Assembly (NCBI GenBank): GCA_964449165.1
Contig: CAYVAT010000024.1
Coordinates: forward strand, 1-50,391
Direction of reading: 5' to 3'
DNA: 50,391 bases
Source of the DNA: CAYSCW01 sp964449165
GTDB taxonomy: Bacteria; Acidobacteriota; Aminicenantia; Aminicenantales; Aminicenantaceae
Part shown: positions 15,192 to 24,014 of the stretch, piece after piece
How the letters are laid out: each line of letters opens with the position of its first letter
How positions within the stretch are numbered: position 1 is the first letter of the stretch
Position numbers and translations under genes: made by a program
The notes under the pieces: generated by a model
Databases searched by the model: none
Told to the model about the DNA's origin: nothing
What the model saw: only the letters and a program-made list of their open reading frames with translations

Positions 15192-16544
15192 TCACTTTGG
15201 GACAGCCTTATTTATCACTAAGGCATTGGCTGCGATCTCACAGACGGTTTTTACCTCCACCCCCAGCTCATAGTGCTTGTTGAGTTCCATTAGCTGGTCA
15301 ATACAATTATGACAGGGAGCAACCACGATCTCCGCTCCTGTTTCCCGAATCTGCTCTGCCTTGATTTTACCAGCCTGAAGGCGACGAGAAGCAAAGCGGG
15401 TCATGGCCAGTTGCCCGCCTCCTCCCCCACAGCAGAAATTCTTCTCTCTGTTGGGAGTCATTTCCACAAACTTCGAAGCCGCATGTTTGAGGATAAACCG
15501 TTGCTCCTCCACTATTCCGCCCAACCGGACCAGATTACACGGATCATGAAGGGTGATCACCTTTTTGTTCTGGGAAGGATCGAGCATGATCCTCTTTTCT
15601 CGGATGTAATCAGCCACTACCTGAAGAATACTTTTTACCGAGAAACCATATTTTCTGTGCAGCCACTCCGGAGCTTCCCAGCGGTTGGAGTTAAAACCAT
15701 GCCCGCATTCAGCAAGCACCAGAATCCGGGAGTCCAATTTCTTCAAAGATCGCAAAAGCCGATCCGACATTTCTCCTGCTGCCTGATCATCTCCGCTGTA
15801 TAGACCGTAATTAGTAACATCGTAGTTTTCGCTGGAAAAAGTCCAGCTTTCTCCTGCTGCATAGAAAATCTTAGACACAGCCAGGATGGAAAGAGGAAAA
15901 AACATGGGCTCCCGAGGATTAACTGTATAGAGAATTTTGGTCCTTTTCTTATCCATGGGCAGTCCGGCTTCCGGATCATTGACTTCGGCTTGAAGTTCCT
16001 CTTCCAGCCACTCCACAGTCTCTATCCAATCCTCTTTGGCTATGCCCATGTTGTTTCCCGCCCTAAGAGCTGTATCCACTGTCGATTGGAGGCCCGGGGG
16101 GACAAGCCCCAGATCCGCCAAAACACTTCTTGCCATCCGGATAAGATAGGGGATGTTGATTCCCATGGTGCAATTCAGTGCACATCGGCCGCATAGGGTG
16201 CATCGGCCAAAGAGAGTATCCACCCACTCTTCTGTCATCTTCTGGTTAAAATTCCTGGAATCTATCCATTTGGGAATGCTTTTACCGACAAGAGTAAAAT
16301 ATTTTTTGAATACTCTAGCAATCAGATTTAATTTATATGCAGGAAGGGACTTGATCTCTTTATCAGTGAGGTAATAATGGCATGAATCGTTGCACAGGCC
16401 ACAGCGCACACAGGAGTGAAGATAGGAGGCGTACTCATGATGGATTTTCTCTTGGAAGAGGCGAAGAGCATGCTTCAAATCTTCTGGCTCCAGATTACCG
16501 ATCCTCTCCTCTAGAGAATCTTTTCCTGACTTTTGCTTGCTCAT
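15192..16544 (-). CDS. DsrK/HdrD-like iron-sulfur reductase subunit
   Basis: 450 residues, soluble. It carries two ferredoxin-type 4Fe-4S motifs (Cys45, 48, 51, 55 and Cys115, 118, 121, 125, each followed by a later Cys region), then a CCG domain with HDPCNL, FCCGGGGGQ and APCHNC. That motif binds the special cluster that reduces disulfides in HdrD/DsrK. It should pass electrons from a membrane quinol subunit to a disulfide or trisulfide acceptor. It lies 4 nt after the membrane-subunit gene and last in an operon led by a DsrC gene, which makes DsrC the likely partner. Confidence 0.88.
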   Translation of the reverse strand: MSKQKSGKDSLEERIGNLEPEDLKHALRLFQEKIHHEYASYLHSCVRCGLCNDSCHYYLTDKEIKSLPAYKLNLIARVFKKYFTLVGKSIPKWIDSRNFNQKMTEEWVDTLFGRCTLCGRCALNCTMGINIPYLIRMARSVLADLGLVPPGLQSTVDTALRAGNNMGIAKEDWIETVEWLEEELQAEVNDPEAGLPMDKKRTKILYTVNPREPMFFPLSILAVSKIFYAAGESWTFSSENYDVTNYGLYSGDDQAAGEMSDRLLRSLKKLDSRILVLAECGHGFNSNRWEAPEWLHRKYGFSVKSILQVVADYIREKRIMLDPSQNKKVITLHDPCNLVRLGGIVEEQRFILKHAASKFVEMTPNREKNFCCGGGGGQLAMTRFASRRLQAGKIKAEQIRETGAEIVVAPCHNCIDQLMELNKHYELGVEVKTVCEIAANALVINKAVPK

Positions 16545-16548
16545 GGTT

Positions 16549-17175
16549 TCAGATTACTCTTCTCTTAGGCAGAATATTTCTCCGTCCAAAAAAAAGGCCA
16601 AAAAGCGCTCGGCTGTAAAAGAAGAAAAAACAGTGACGGATCTTTCCCACAGGGATGTAGAGAAAAAGAACCATAGCCACCAGAAAAAGGATGGATCTGG
16701 GCTCCTTGAGAAAAATATCTGCCAAAACTAAAATCAGAAAAAGGCTGACCAAGATGTTTGCACCGTAGTCATCCATACAACTGATCTTTCTCACATAAGG
16801 GAGGAAAATTCTCCTGGCCAGAAGACCCAATCCGCAGGCCAGCCCGATGGAGATCGCACCACAAATAAAATAGCTTAAATAAAGACTTATGCGGAGAGAA
16901 ATGATGAGAGTGAGAAGATAGAAAAGAGCCGAAAATATGCCCAGATGATAAAGAATGCCGGCAGAATATGTCGCCAAGTGCTTCCGTGCACTTTCCTTTT
17001 CCCAAGGCATCATGCCGCGAGTGAAGGCATACCAAATCCCTCTGCTCCCCTTTCCCGCAGGCTCAGCATGAAAAGTTCTTCTTCCGAAGGAGATGGTCTT
17101 TAAAACCTCAACGGTTAAGGAGACGAGACAGACGAGAAACGAGAGGATGACTCCGTACCTGAGGATGTCTTGCAT
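16549..17175 (-). CDS. DsrM/NarI-like membrane cytochrome b subunit
   Basis: 208 residues with about five hydrophobic spans: about 8-24, 72-92, 95-115, 138-158 and 160-177. Histidines near helix ends (KHLATYSAGILYHLGIF) are suitable for haem b binding, as in NarI/DsrM gamma-type subunits. It probably exchanges electrons with the quinone pool and anchors the DsrK-like subunit. It is shorter than many DsrM proteins. It is placed between the DsrC and DsrK genes (15 and 4 nt gaps). Assignment depends partly on context. Confidence 0.72.
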   Translation of the reverse strand: MQDILRYGVILSFLVCLVSLTVEVLKTISFGRRTFHAEPAGKGSRGIWYAFTRGMMPWEKESARKHLATYSAGILYHLGIFSALFYLLTLIISLRISLYLSYFICGAISIGLACGLGLLARRIFLPYVRKISCMDDYGANILVSLFLILVLADIFLKEPRSILFLVAMVLFLYIPVGKIRHCFFFFYSRALFGLFFGRRNILPKRRVI

Positions 17176-17190
17176 GTAGATTCTTATCTC

Positions 17191-17511
17191 TCAAACGCAA
17201 CCGTCTGGTTTGGGAAGACCGGCTACCTTGCATGCTCCTTTAGCAGGGCCGGAGGGAAAGAGTTCATAGATGTAGCGGAGCTGAAATCCAGTGTTTTTGC
17301 AGACTTTACGCACCATGGGAGCTAACTTCTTCTCCAGATAGTAGTTGCGGATGTAATCAATGACTGCCCAATGATCCTCGGTTAATATATCAATGCCCTC
17401 TTCCTTCTTGGCCAGAAGAGTTGCTACTTTCCTGCTCCATTCTTCGGGATGGACTAGGAATCCTTCTTCGCTAACCTCCACTTTTTTCTTTTCATCCTCA
17501 ATAATCGGCAT
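17191..17511 (-). CDS. DsrC/TusE family sulfur carrier with both redox cysteines
   Basis: 106 residues, full DsrC length. Seen: EEGFLVHPEEWS, LTEDHWAVIDYIRNYYLE and the C-terminal arm. The C-terminus is CKVAGLPKPDGCV, giving Cys94 and penultimate Cys105 with exactly ten residues between. This is the CysB-x10-CysA pattern of true DsrC; TusE-type proteins lack the first Cys. Such proteins carry sulfur as a trisulfide that DsrMK-type complexes reduce. It is the first gene of the operon with the two DsrMK-like genes. A TATAAT (17547-17552) lies upstream, with a poor -35. No dsrA or dsrB is in the window. Confidence 0.93.
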   Translation of the reverse strand: MPIIEDEKKKVEVSEEGFLVHPEEWSRKVATLLAKKEEGIDILTEDHWAVIDYIRNYYLEKKLAPMVRKVCKNTGFQLRYIYELFPSGPAKGACKVAGLPKPDGCV

Positions 17512-17615
17512 ATTTGGCCCTCTTTTCCTTTGGATTTAAACGCAATATTATAACATACTCTCCTCTTAGGAAAACGGCAAATTTTAAACAGACGACTTCC
17601 ACCATCAGTCGGAGT

Positions 17616-17694
17616 CAGGCTTCATCGGAAATGAAAGGGCAAAACAAGAATATAGCTTCTGGCATAACATGAATGACGAAGCCTGACCCCAGAG
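17616..17694 (+). repeat. Repeat family C, copy 2 (79 bp, inverted ends)
   Basis: Second copy of the 7201-7279 element. The inverted ends are longer here: GGAGTCAGGCTTCATC (17611-17626) against GACGAAGCCTGACCCC (17675-17690), 14 of 16. It sits between the divergent dsrC operon and the plus-strand membrane-protein gene, whose promoter begins 28 bp to its right. Confidence 0.8.
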
Positions 17695-17722
17695 ATTCTG
17701 TTGGCAATAAAAATTCTCTTAA

Positions 17723-17750
17723 TTGACAAAATCGGAGCAATCCTTATCAT
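17723..17750 (+). promoter_or_regulatory. Promoter of the 17789 membrane-protein gene
   Basis: TTGACA (17723-17728), a 16-bp spacer, then TATCAT (17745-17750). A good AAAGGAGG ribosome binding site follows before the ATG at 17789. It lies just right of repeat C. Confidence 0.6.
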
Positions 17751-17788
17751 GAAAAGTCATTGAGACGATAAAAGGAGGTTAAGAGCCC

Positions 17789-18535
17789 ATGAAAAAAACA
17801 TTTAACTGGAAAGTGTCAATAATTCTGCTTCTTATCAGTGCTTCAGCTGCGACATACGCGATCCACTACCTCATCTTTCGCGACATCCATCATATATTTC
17901 TCTACATGATCGGTGACATGGGATTTCTCTTTCTTGATGTACTGCTAGTCATTCTGTTTATCGAGCGACTGCTCTCCCAGAGAGAAAAAAAAGCCCTGAT
18001 GAATAAATTGAACATGGTCATCGGAACATTTTTCAGCGAGGTAGGGCTGGAACTGTTAAAAAAGTTTTCCGACTTCGTAGAGAATTCAGAGAAACTGGAA
18101 AAGCGATTGGAGATTCAACCGGAGTGGAAGAAAAAGGATTTCAAAACAGCCATGGTCTCTGCCCAGAGCTTTCCTTATCAGATAAAGATTGAGATCGATA
18201 AGTTGAGTGAGCTGCGTGATTTTCTCCTCGACAAACGCAACTATCTTCTGCGTCTGCTTGAAAATCCTAATCTCCTCGAACACGACCGTTTTACTGATTT
18301 CCTCTGGGCTGTAACCCATCTTGCCGAGGAGCTCGCCTTCAGAGGCCTTAAGCTGGAGTCTCTTCCTCAATCAGACTTTCATCATCTAGCCGGCGATCTT
18401 AAAAGAGCCTATTCCCAGCTAACCCGTGAATGGATTGCTTACACATCGCATCTCAAGGAAAGTTATCCCTTTCTTTTCTCCCTTGCAGCAAGGGTAAATC
18501 CCATGAATCCCCAAGCCTCACCAATTGTTACCTGA
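17789..18535 (+). CDS. Membrane-anchored helical protein, unknown function
   Basis: 248 residues, family not recognised. Two N-terminal membrane spans (about residues 9-26 and 37-57) are followed by a long charged helical cytoplasmic region (about 60-230) with coiled-coil character. The start is well supported (AAAGGAGG, spacer about 8). Its own sigma70-type promoter is visible. It precedes the AsmA-like gene on the same strand with 147 bp between, so linkage is loose. It could be a signalling or scaffold protein without a recognisable output domain; no enzymatic motif is visible. Confidence 0.7.
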   Translation: MKKTFNWKVSIILLLISASAATYAIHYLIFRDIHHIFLYMIGDMGFLFLDVLLVILFIERLLSQREKKALMNKLNMVIGTFFSEVGLELLKKFSDFVENSEKLEKRLEIQPEWKKKDFKTAMVSAQSFPYQIKIEIDKLSELRDFLLDKRNYLLRLLENPNLLEHDRFTDFLWAVTHLAEELAFRGLKLESLPQSDFHHLAGDLKRAYSQLTREWIAYTSHLKESYPFLFSLAARVNPMNPQASPIVT

Positions 18536-18682
18536 GAGCCATCTTTTCTCGGCTTGTCGATTCTGGTCGATCCCAGCCCTGCGCCTCTTGAAGATAAAGT
18601 AAGAAGAACGCATTTCTGATATTCCCAATCGTCTTCTATTGCCATATCCTCTGTCCTCTGTTATAGATATTTAAAAAAGGGT

Positions 18683-21600
18683 ATGTTCAATCTCCACAGA
18701 ATGAAAAAAGTCCTGAAAAAAGCTTTACTTATCAGCGGCGCAATATTCTTATTCCTTGCTTTGCTCATCCTCATCGCCTCTTTCATCATCTTCTACAAGA
18801 AATCTGTGATCAAGGGAATGCTCGAGAGGTATGTGGCAGACAAGACAGGTGTGGCCATAGAAATCGGGCACCTTGACTATGAGTTATTCCCCTTGAGGAT
18901 TGAAGCCCGGGCAGTAAAAGTTCGAACAAAAATCAAAGAGACGGATGTGGACGTTTACCTGAATATACTCGGTGCGCGGAGCGAGCTCAAGCGTTTGTGG
19001 AAAAAGGCAAGTCCTCTCTTCGACTCAGTAGAGATGGATGGGGCACAGGTTGATGTCCGAATTAAAATGGGAGGGGAAAAAATCGATGTCCAAAAATTTC
19101 TTCTGAATATAAACCAATCTTCAAAATTTGTCCGGAAGATAGAACTTAAAAACTCTGCTCTGCACCTGAGTCTCTCCTCCCGGAACATTCACTTACAGGA
19201 TCTGGATTTATCTCTGCATTCAAACCAGAAAAATGGAGAAATCACCTATTCACTGGCTTGTAAGAAGCTTTTGGGTGAGATGGATAGCCGAAAAGTCTTC
19301 CTCGATACATCAATTCGCTCTTCAGGTGTGATTTCTCTTGCCGAGCTTACCTCTATGGAGGGGAATCTTTCTCTCGATTCCTTTAAAGTGAGTCTCAAGG
19401 AAAAGAACCTTTTTCTAGATGAGATTCTGTTCAAGTTCAGGGGAGAATTCCCGAAAGAGGGAGATTTCCTCCTCCTGCCTCGAGTTGAGCTGGATGTTCC
19501 TGGCTTGACTACCCTGTCAAGTGCCGTTAAGCTTGATTTCAAAGAAAAAATCTCTCTTCTCCTCAATCCCCAGGTAAAGACCGACGATGTGGAAGCTGTA
19601 TTCGCTCTTCTCCGTCCTTATCTTCCTGCCCAGCTCAAGAGTTTAAAAGTCAGAGGGGGAGCTTTATTTAAAGGAGAGGTACAAATCTTTGAAGGTCTCT
19701 CAGGAAGAGAGATGACCGTGGATGGCCGGCTCGCCATGGATGCCTTACACGTTGGTTTTTCGAATCCTTCTTTATCAATAAGAGGTCTTGCTAAGGGAAA
19801 ATTCGGAATCAGAGGATCGGGTTCGACTGTGGATGTTTCTGGCCGTCTGAAATTGTCAAAAGGTTTCTTTTCCACAAAAAACATAAAATGTGAGAAGTTT
19901 TCCCTGGTAGGCCCTGTCAATTTCAGGATGATTGATTCCTCCCTTAAAATCTCCCCGCTTCAGGCAAGTCTCAAAATGCTGACCATCACTCCCAGAGAAA
20001 AAAACATAATCTTAGACGAGGCAAGCATACAAGCTCAAGCAGAAGTTACCCTCAAAAGGAAGAAAATCAATCTCTCTGACTTCTCTCTTGATATACCCTC
20101 ACTCTTTTCTTTCTCCGGCTGGGCCAGAGCAGATCTCACTCCGGAAGGCACAAAAATGCTCTCTCTCAAGAGCGAAAAAATCCATCTTCAAGACCTTTTT
20201 AAAACATTTCCATGGCTTTATCCTGAAAAGCTGAGAGGATGGGTGCTTGAAGGAAGCTTTGGTCTTGAGGTAGAAGCCTGGAATTCGCCTAGAATCCCGG
20301 ATAAAGAATGGAACATCACAGGTAAATTGAATATGGACGGTCTTAACTTCTCCAATCCTTCTTTTACCATTGCCGGAGAGTCTCTTGCTCCACGACTGAG
20401 GTTTCAGGGAAGCCTGGACAGCAGCCTTAAAGATATCACATTTGAGCTTGGCTTCGATCTTCCTCAGGGAGAGACACTGTGGAAGGAATATTATCTCAAC
20501 TGGAGCAGAATTCCACTTGCCACAGAAATAAGAGGAAAGTTCCAAACCACGCTTCAAAAATTCAGCGATCTCAAATCAGAGACATTCATCTCTTCTCTGG
20601 GAAAAATCTCTGCACAAGGCTCGCTAGGCATAAAGCCTCCTTCATCCATAAACCTTTCGCTATCCGCTTCAGGACTGAACCTTCAGTCTCTCTTTTCCCT
20701 CCTTCCCAAGAGTCAATCCTCCAGTTCCTCATCTTTAAAATTAAATGGAAAGCTAAACAGCCAAATCCGGCTGAAGAGAGAAAAAAATCTGCTCTCAGTA
20801 ACAGGATCCATCCAGTTGGCAGAGGGGATGCTGGAACAGGAGGAAAAAAAATTGGCTCTCGACGGGATGGAGGCAAACATCCCTTTTCACTATACGAGCA
20901 TGATGGAAATCAGCTCCGATGAAGAGAAGCATCAAGAAAAAGGATACTTCCTCATCAAGTCGGCGAAACTTGCTTATTTCAGCCAAAGTCCTTTACGCTT
21001 TGGCCTCCGTTCCAGCAGGAATAAACTTACAGTTGAATCCTTTTCCCTGGATGTTTTTGGAGGAAAAGCCCTTTTCGGAGATATCCATATCCAGCTCGAA
21101 CCAAAGCTATCAAAGACCTCAGGCCGTACCTCATTCGCCCTCAATGATATAGACCTTTCGCAACTTCCTTTTGTCTCGGGAAAATTCCCTCTGCAGGGAA
21201 AGGGACGGATCGACCTTCCCCGCATTGAAGTCACTCCTGATCATGTTGAGACCGAAGGCCAGGCTAAAATAGACATCTTCGGGGGAAATACCACCATCGA
21301 TCAGATAAGAATCGAAAAACCTTTTTCAAAAATGAGGACAATCTCCTGTGATATCAGCTTTTCGGGCATAAACCTGCAAAAAGTCACGGATATGCTGCCT
21401 TTTGGCCGGGTTACGGGCATCATAAACGGCGAAATTCATAAGCTCAGCCTTTCATATGGACAGCCGGAAAGCTTTACTCTCCGCATTGAATCAGAGCCAA
21501 GAAAAGGGATCCCACAAAAATTCAGTCTTAAGGCAGCCAACGATTTGGCTATAATCAGTTCCGGTAATCAACAACTGCAGCCAGGAAAAGGTTGGACTCG

Positions 21601-21826
21601 ATTTATCTCTAACTTTCGCTACAAAAAAATAGGCATCTTCTGCTCTCTCAAGAATGACCTGTTTACCCTGAGAGGAACCATCAAAGAGAAAGGAGTGGAA
21701 TATCTGGTGAAGGGGTCCTGGATCTTTGGCATCAATGTCATCAATAAAAAGCCCGAAAATCAGATCAGGTTTAAAGACATGCTCAACCGTTTGAAGCGAA
21801 TAAGTTACGCGAAAAAATTCCCGTGA
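18683..21826 (+). CDS. AsmA-like large envelope protein
   Basis: 1047 residues. One N-terminal membrane span (about 11-36) is followed by an AsmA-type beginning (YVADKTGVAIEIGHLDYELFPLRI) and a long, beta-rich, repeated body with many LKxxxLxLSL and VxGxLxLxxG segments. This is typical of AsmA/TamB/YhdP bridge proteins that span the periplasm and move lipids or aid outer-membrane assembly. The C-terminus lacks an obvious TamB beta-barrel-interaction motif. ATG at 18683 has only AGGG close by; ATG at 18701 is an alternative. The end overlaps, by 4 nt, a longer reading of the next gene. Confidence 0.8.
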   Translation: MFNLHRMKKVLKKALLISGAIFLFLALLILIASFIIFYKKSVIKGMLERYVADKTGVAIEIGHLDYELFPLRIEARAVKVRTKIKETDVDVYLNILGARSELKRLWKKASPLFDSVEMDGAQVDVRIKMGGEKIDVQKFLLNINQSSKFVRKIELKNSALHLSLSSRNIHLQDLDLSLHSNQKNGEITYSLACKKLLGEMDSRKVFLDTSIRSSGVISLAELTSMEGNLSLDSFKVSLKEKNLFLDEILFKFRGEFPKEGDFLLLPRVELDVPGLTTLSSAVKLDFKEKISLLLNPQVKTDDVEAVFALLRPYLPAQLKSLKVRGGALFKGEVQIFEGLSGREMTVDGRLAMDALHVGFSNPSLSIRGLAKGKFGIRGSGSTVDVSGRLKLSKGFFSTKNIKCEKFSLVGPVNFRMIDSSLKISPLQASLKMLTITPREKNIILDEASIQAQAEVTLKRKKINLSDFSLDIPSLFSFSGWARADLTPEGTKMLSLKSEKIHLQDLFKTFPWLYPEKLRGWVLEGSFGLEVEAWNSPRIPDKEWNITGKLNMDGLNFSNPSFTIAGESLAPRLRFQGSLDSSLKDITFELGFDLPQGETLWKEYYLNWSRIPLATEIRGKFQTTLQKFSDLKSETFISSLGKISAQGSLGIKPPSSINLSLSASGLNLQSLFSLLPKSQSSSSSSLKLNGKLNSQIRLKREKNLLSVTGSIQLAEGMLEQEEKKLALDGMEANIPFHYTSMMEISSDEEKHQEKGYFLIKSAKLAYFSQSPLRFGLRSSRNKLTVESFSLDVFGGKALFGDIHIQLEPKLSKTSGRTSFALNDIDLSQLPFVSGKFPLQGKGRIDLPRIEVTPDHVETEGQAKIDIFGGNTTIDQIRIEKPFSKMRTISCDISFSGINLQKVTDMLPFGRVTGIINGEIHKLSLSYGQPESFTLRIESEPRKGIPQKFSLKAANDLAIISSGNQQLQPGKGWTRFISNFRYKKIGIFCSLKNDLFTLRGTIKEKGVEYLVKGSWIFGINVINKKPENQIRFKDMLNRLKRISYAKKFP

Positions 21827-21888
21827 CCAGGCATTTCTGTTTTTGCTATAATCAGAGAGAATCAGATGACACCATGAAAGGGGATATC

Positions 21889-22485
21889 ATGAGGAAAAAA
21901 ATCACAGCCTTTATCTGTTTTGGCTGGCTGTTGTCGCTTCTTGTGTCTTGCTTGACCATAAACATCTATTTTCCCGAAGCCACTGTAAAGAGGACAGCCG
22001 ATGAAATCGTAGAAGAGGTCAGAGGGACTAAAGAAGAAGACAAGGCCAAGAAAGATAAGAATCTCTCCACACCTTCCTTTTCTCTCGTGCCTATTGCTTA
22101 CGCCCAGGAACAAGAAGAAGAAAAAATCACCACCCCAAAGATACGGGCCATCAAAGAATCGCTTAAAGAAAGATTTCCCTCTCTTGTATCATATTTCGAT
22201 GCCGGAAACATCGGAGAGGGTATTGACGGATATCTTCATAGAATAAATGAAGACAATTTATCTTTAAAGCAAAAGGCTGCCTTGAGACAACTGGTTAAAG
22301 ATGAAAACAAGGACAGAGAAAATCTCTATGCCGAGGTGGCCAATGCTCTGGAGATCGATCCAAGCCAGATCCCCCGTATCCAAAAAATATTTGCCCAGAG
22401 CTGGATCAAGAACGCTCATCCTGGATGGTGGATCCAGAATGAGGCTGGTGAATGGATGCGCAAAACCGAGGAGACGCTCGGCTAG
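21889..22485 (+). CDS. DUF1318 (YdbL-like) lipoprotein
   Basis: 198 residues from ATG 21889, chosen because AGGGG lies about 6 nt upstream and it opens directly into a signal sequence. Lipobox LLVSC with the Cys near residue 20 is followed by the DUF1318 signature TINIYFPEATVKRTADEIVEEVRG. The C-terminal part contains AEVANALEIDPSQIPRIQ and a GWWIQ ending like YdbL. In enterobacteria ydbL lies with the AsmA-like ydbH and the lipoprotein ynbE. The same AsmA-DUF1318 adjacency here supports a shared role in outer-membrane lipid homeostasis. It converges on phoU; the stop codons share CTAG. Confidence 0.85.
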   Translation: MRKKITAFICFGWLLSLLVSCLTINIYFPEATVKRTADEIVEEVRGTKEEDKAKKDKNLSTPSFSLVPIAYAQEQEEEKITTPKIRAIKESLKERFPSLVSYFDAGNIGEGIDGYLHRINEDNLSLKQKAALRQLVKDENKDRENLYAEVANALEIDPSQIPRIQKIFAQSWIKNAHPGWWIQNEAGEWMRKTEETLG

Positions 22486-23159
22486 GAATTCCTGTTGTTC
22501 CTCTGCTCCCAAAGGTGTTTGATGGTTTTTCCTTTAACATAGTAGATAACATCCTCTCCGATATTAGTGGCATGATCAGCAATCCTCTCCAGATGCCGGC
22601 CTACCAGGATTAAATCCACTGCCCTTCGAATGGTAGAAGGATCCTGCATCATGTAGGTAAGCAGCTCCCGGAATATCTGATCGTTGAGACTATCCACCTC
22701 ATCATCCCTCTGGCAGACACTCCTAGCCAGCTTATCATCCCGGTTGATAAAGGCATTTATGGCGTCTTTCACCATGTTCTGGGCCAATCTTGCCATGCGG
22801 GGAATGTCGATAAGAGGCTTTAAGAGGGGAAGGTTGATCAGTTCCAAGCTCCGCTCAGCGATGTTGACAGATTGATCGCCAATTCTCTCCAGATCGCTGG
22901 CAATCTTCATGGCTGAAGTGATAAACCGCAGATCTGTGGCCATGGGTTGTCTGAGCGCCAGAAGTTTCAGACACAGCTCATCGATTTTTATATCCAGAAG
23001 ATTGATATTCTCTTCCTTTTTTAAAACTTCTCGGGCTAATTCTTCCTTCCGGTCTTTCAAACTTTTGACAGCAAGGAGGATCGACTCTTCTGTCAGGGAA
23101 GCCATTCTCAGCAGCTCCTCCTTCAGAGTATTCAATTCTTCATCAAAGCGCCTTTCCAT
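22482..23159 (-). CDS. phoU: Phosphate-uptake regulator PhoU
   Basis: 225 residues, two tandem three-helix PhoU repeats (about 1-110 and 118-215). The acidic metal-cluster motifs are DLERIGDQSVNIAE and HLERIADHATNIGE. PhoU couples the Pst transporter to PhoR, switching off the Pho regulon when phosphate is plentiful. It is last in the pst run, 90 bp after pstB, with AGGAGGT upstream of its ATG. The gene end overlaps the convergent DUF1318 stop by 3 bp. Confidence 0.96.
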   Translation of the reverse strand: MERRFDEELNTLKEELLRMASLTEESILLAVKSLKDRKEELAREVLKKEENINLLDIKIDELCLKLLALRQPMATDLRFITSAMKIASDLERIGDQSVNIAERSLELINLPLLKPLIDIPRMARLAQNMVKDAINAFINRDDKLARSVCQRDDEVDSLNDQIFRELLTYMMQDPSTIRRAVDLILVGRHLERIADHATNIGEDVIYYVKGKTIKHLWEQRNNRNS

Positions 23160-23249
23160 TCTAACCTCCTGTTCATATAAAATCTTAAGCTTTATCTAAT
23201 TTCATAGAGTCTTTATTTCTTTTTTCTTGTTATGTTTCAATCCGCTGCG

Positions 23250-24011
23250 TTATCCGAACCTCCCTGTTATGTAATCTTCGGTAAGCTTGTTGGAAGGATT
23301 GGTAAAGATTTCCCTTGTATCGCCGTATTCGACGAGTTCTCCCAGCATCATAAAAGCTGTGTAGTCGGCGACTCGAGCGGCCTGTTGCATGTTATGGGTA
23401 ACAATAACAACTGTGTAATTGACTTTCATCTTTTCGATTAGATCCTCAATCTTGGCGGTTGCGATGGGATCAATGGCTGAACAGGGCTCATCGAAGAGCA
23501 TCACTTCTGGATTAACGGCTAACGAACGGGCTATGCACAGTCTCTGCTGCTGTCCCCCCGAGAGCGAGAAGGCATTCTCCCTCAACCTGTCTTTGACTTC
23601 TTCCCAGAGCGCTGCTTCCCTCAGGCTCTTCTCCACGATTCTTCCGATTTCTCTTCTCTCCCGCATCCTATCTATCCGCAATCCATAAGCCACATTATCG
23701 AAGATTGACTTGGGGAAAGGATTGGGTTTTTGAAACACCATTCCCACCTTCTTCCTCAGCTCCACCACATCCATCTTGGGAGAATAAATATCTTGGCCAT
23801 CCAAAAGTACCTTCCCCTCAATCTTGGTCCCTAGAATAACATCATTCATCCTGTTTAGCGTCCGGATAAATGTCGATTTGCCACAGCCCGAAGGTCCGAT
23901 GATAGCTGTTACTTTATGTGCCTGGCAGGCTAAACTGACATCCTTCAAGGCGCGTTTATTCCCGTAGTAGAAATTCAGATGTTTTGTCTCGATCTTCGTC
24001 CCTGCTTTCAT
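23250..24011 (-). CDS. pstB: Phosphate ABC transporter ATPase
   Basis: 253 residues. Walker A GPSGCGKST (near 38-46), Q-loop VFQKPNPFPKSIFDN, signature LSGGQQQR, Walker B EVMLFDEPCSAIDP and the H-loop VTHNMQQAARVADYT are all intact. It hydrolyses ATP to drive phosphate import through PstC/PstA. It starts 3 nt after the pstA stop. The PstB-specific NPFPKSIFDNVAYGLR segment distinguishes it from other ABC ATPases. Confidence 0.98.
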   Translation of the reverse strand: MKAGTKIETKHLNFYYGNKRALKDVSLACQAHKVTAIIGPSGCGKSTFIRTLNRMNDVILGTKIEGKVLLDGQDIYSPKMDVVELRKKVGMVFQKPNPFPKSIFDNVAYGLRIDRMRERREIGRIVEKSLREAALWEEVKDRLRENAFSLSGGQQQRLCIARSLAVNPEVMLFDEPCSAIDPIATAKIEDLIEKMKVNYTVVIVTHNMQQAARVADYTAFMMLGELVEYGDTREIFTNPSNKLTEDYITGRFG

Positions 24012-24014
24012 CGT

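Noticed and set aside
18463..18645. 60-codon minus-strand frame between the membrane-protein and AsmA-like genes
   Set aside because: Most overlaps a real gene end antisense, it has no ribosome binding site, and I recognise no family.
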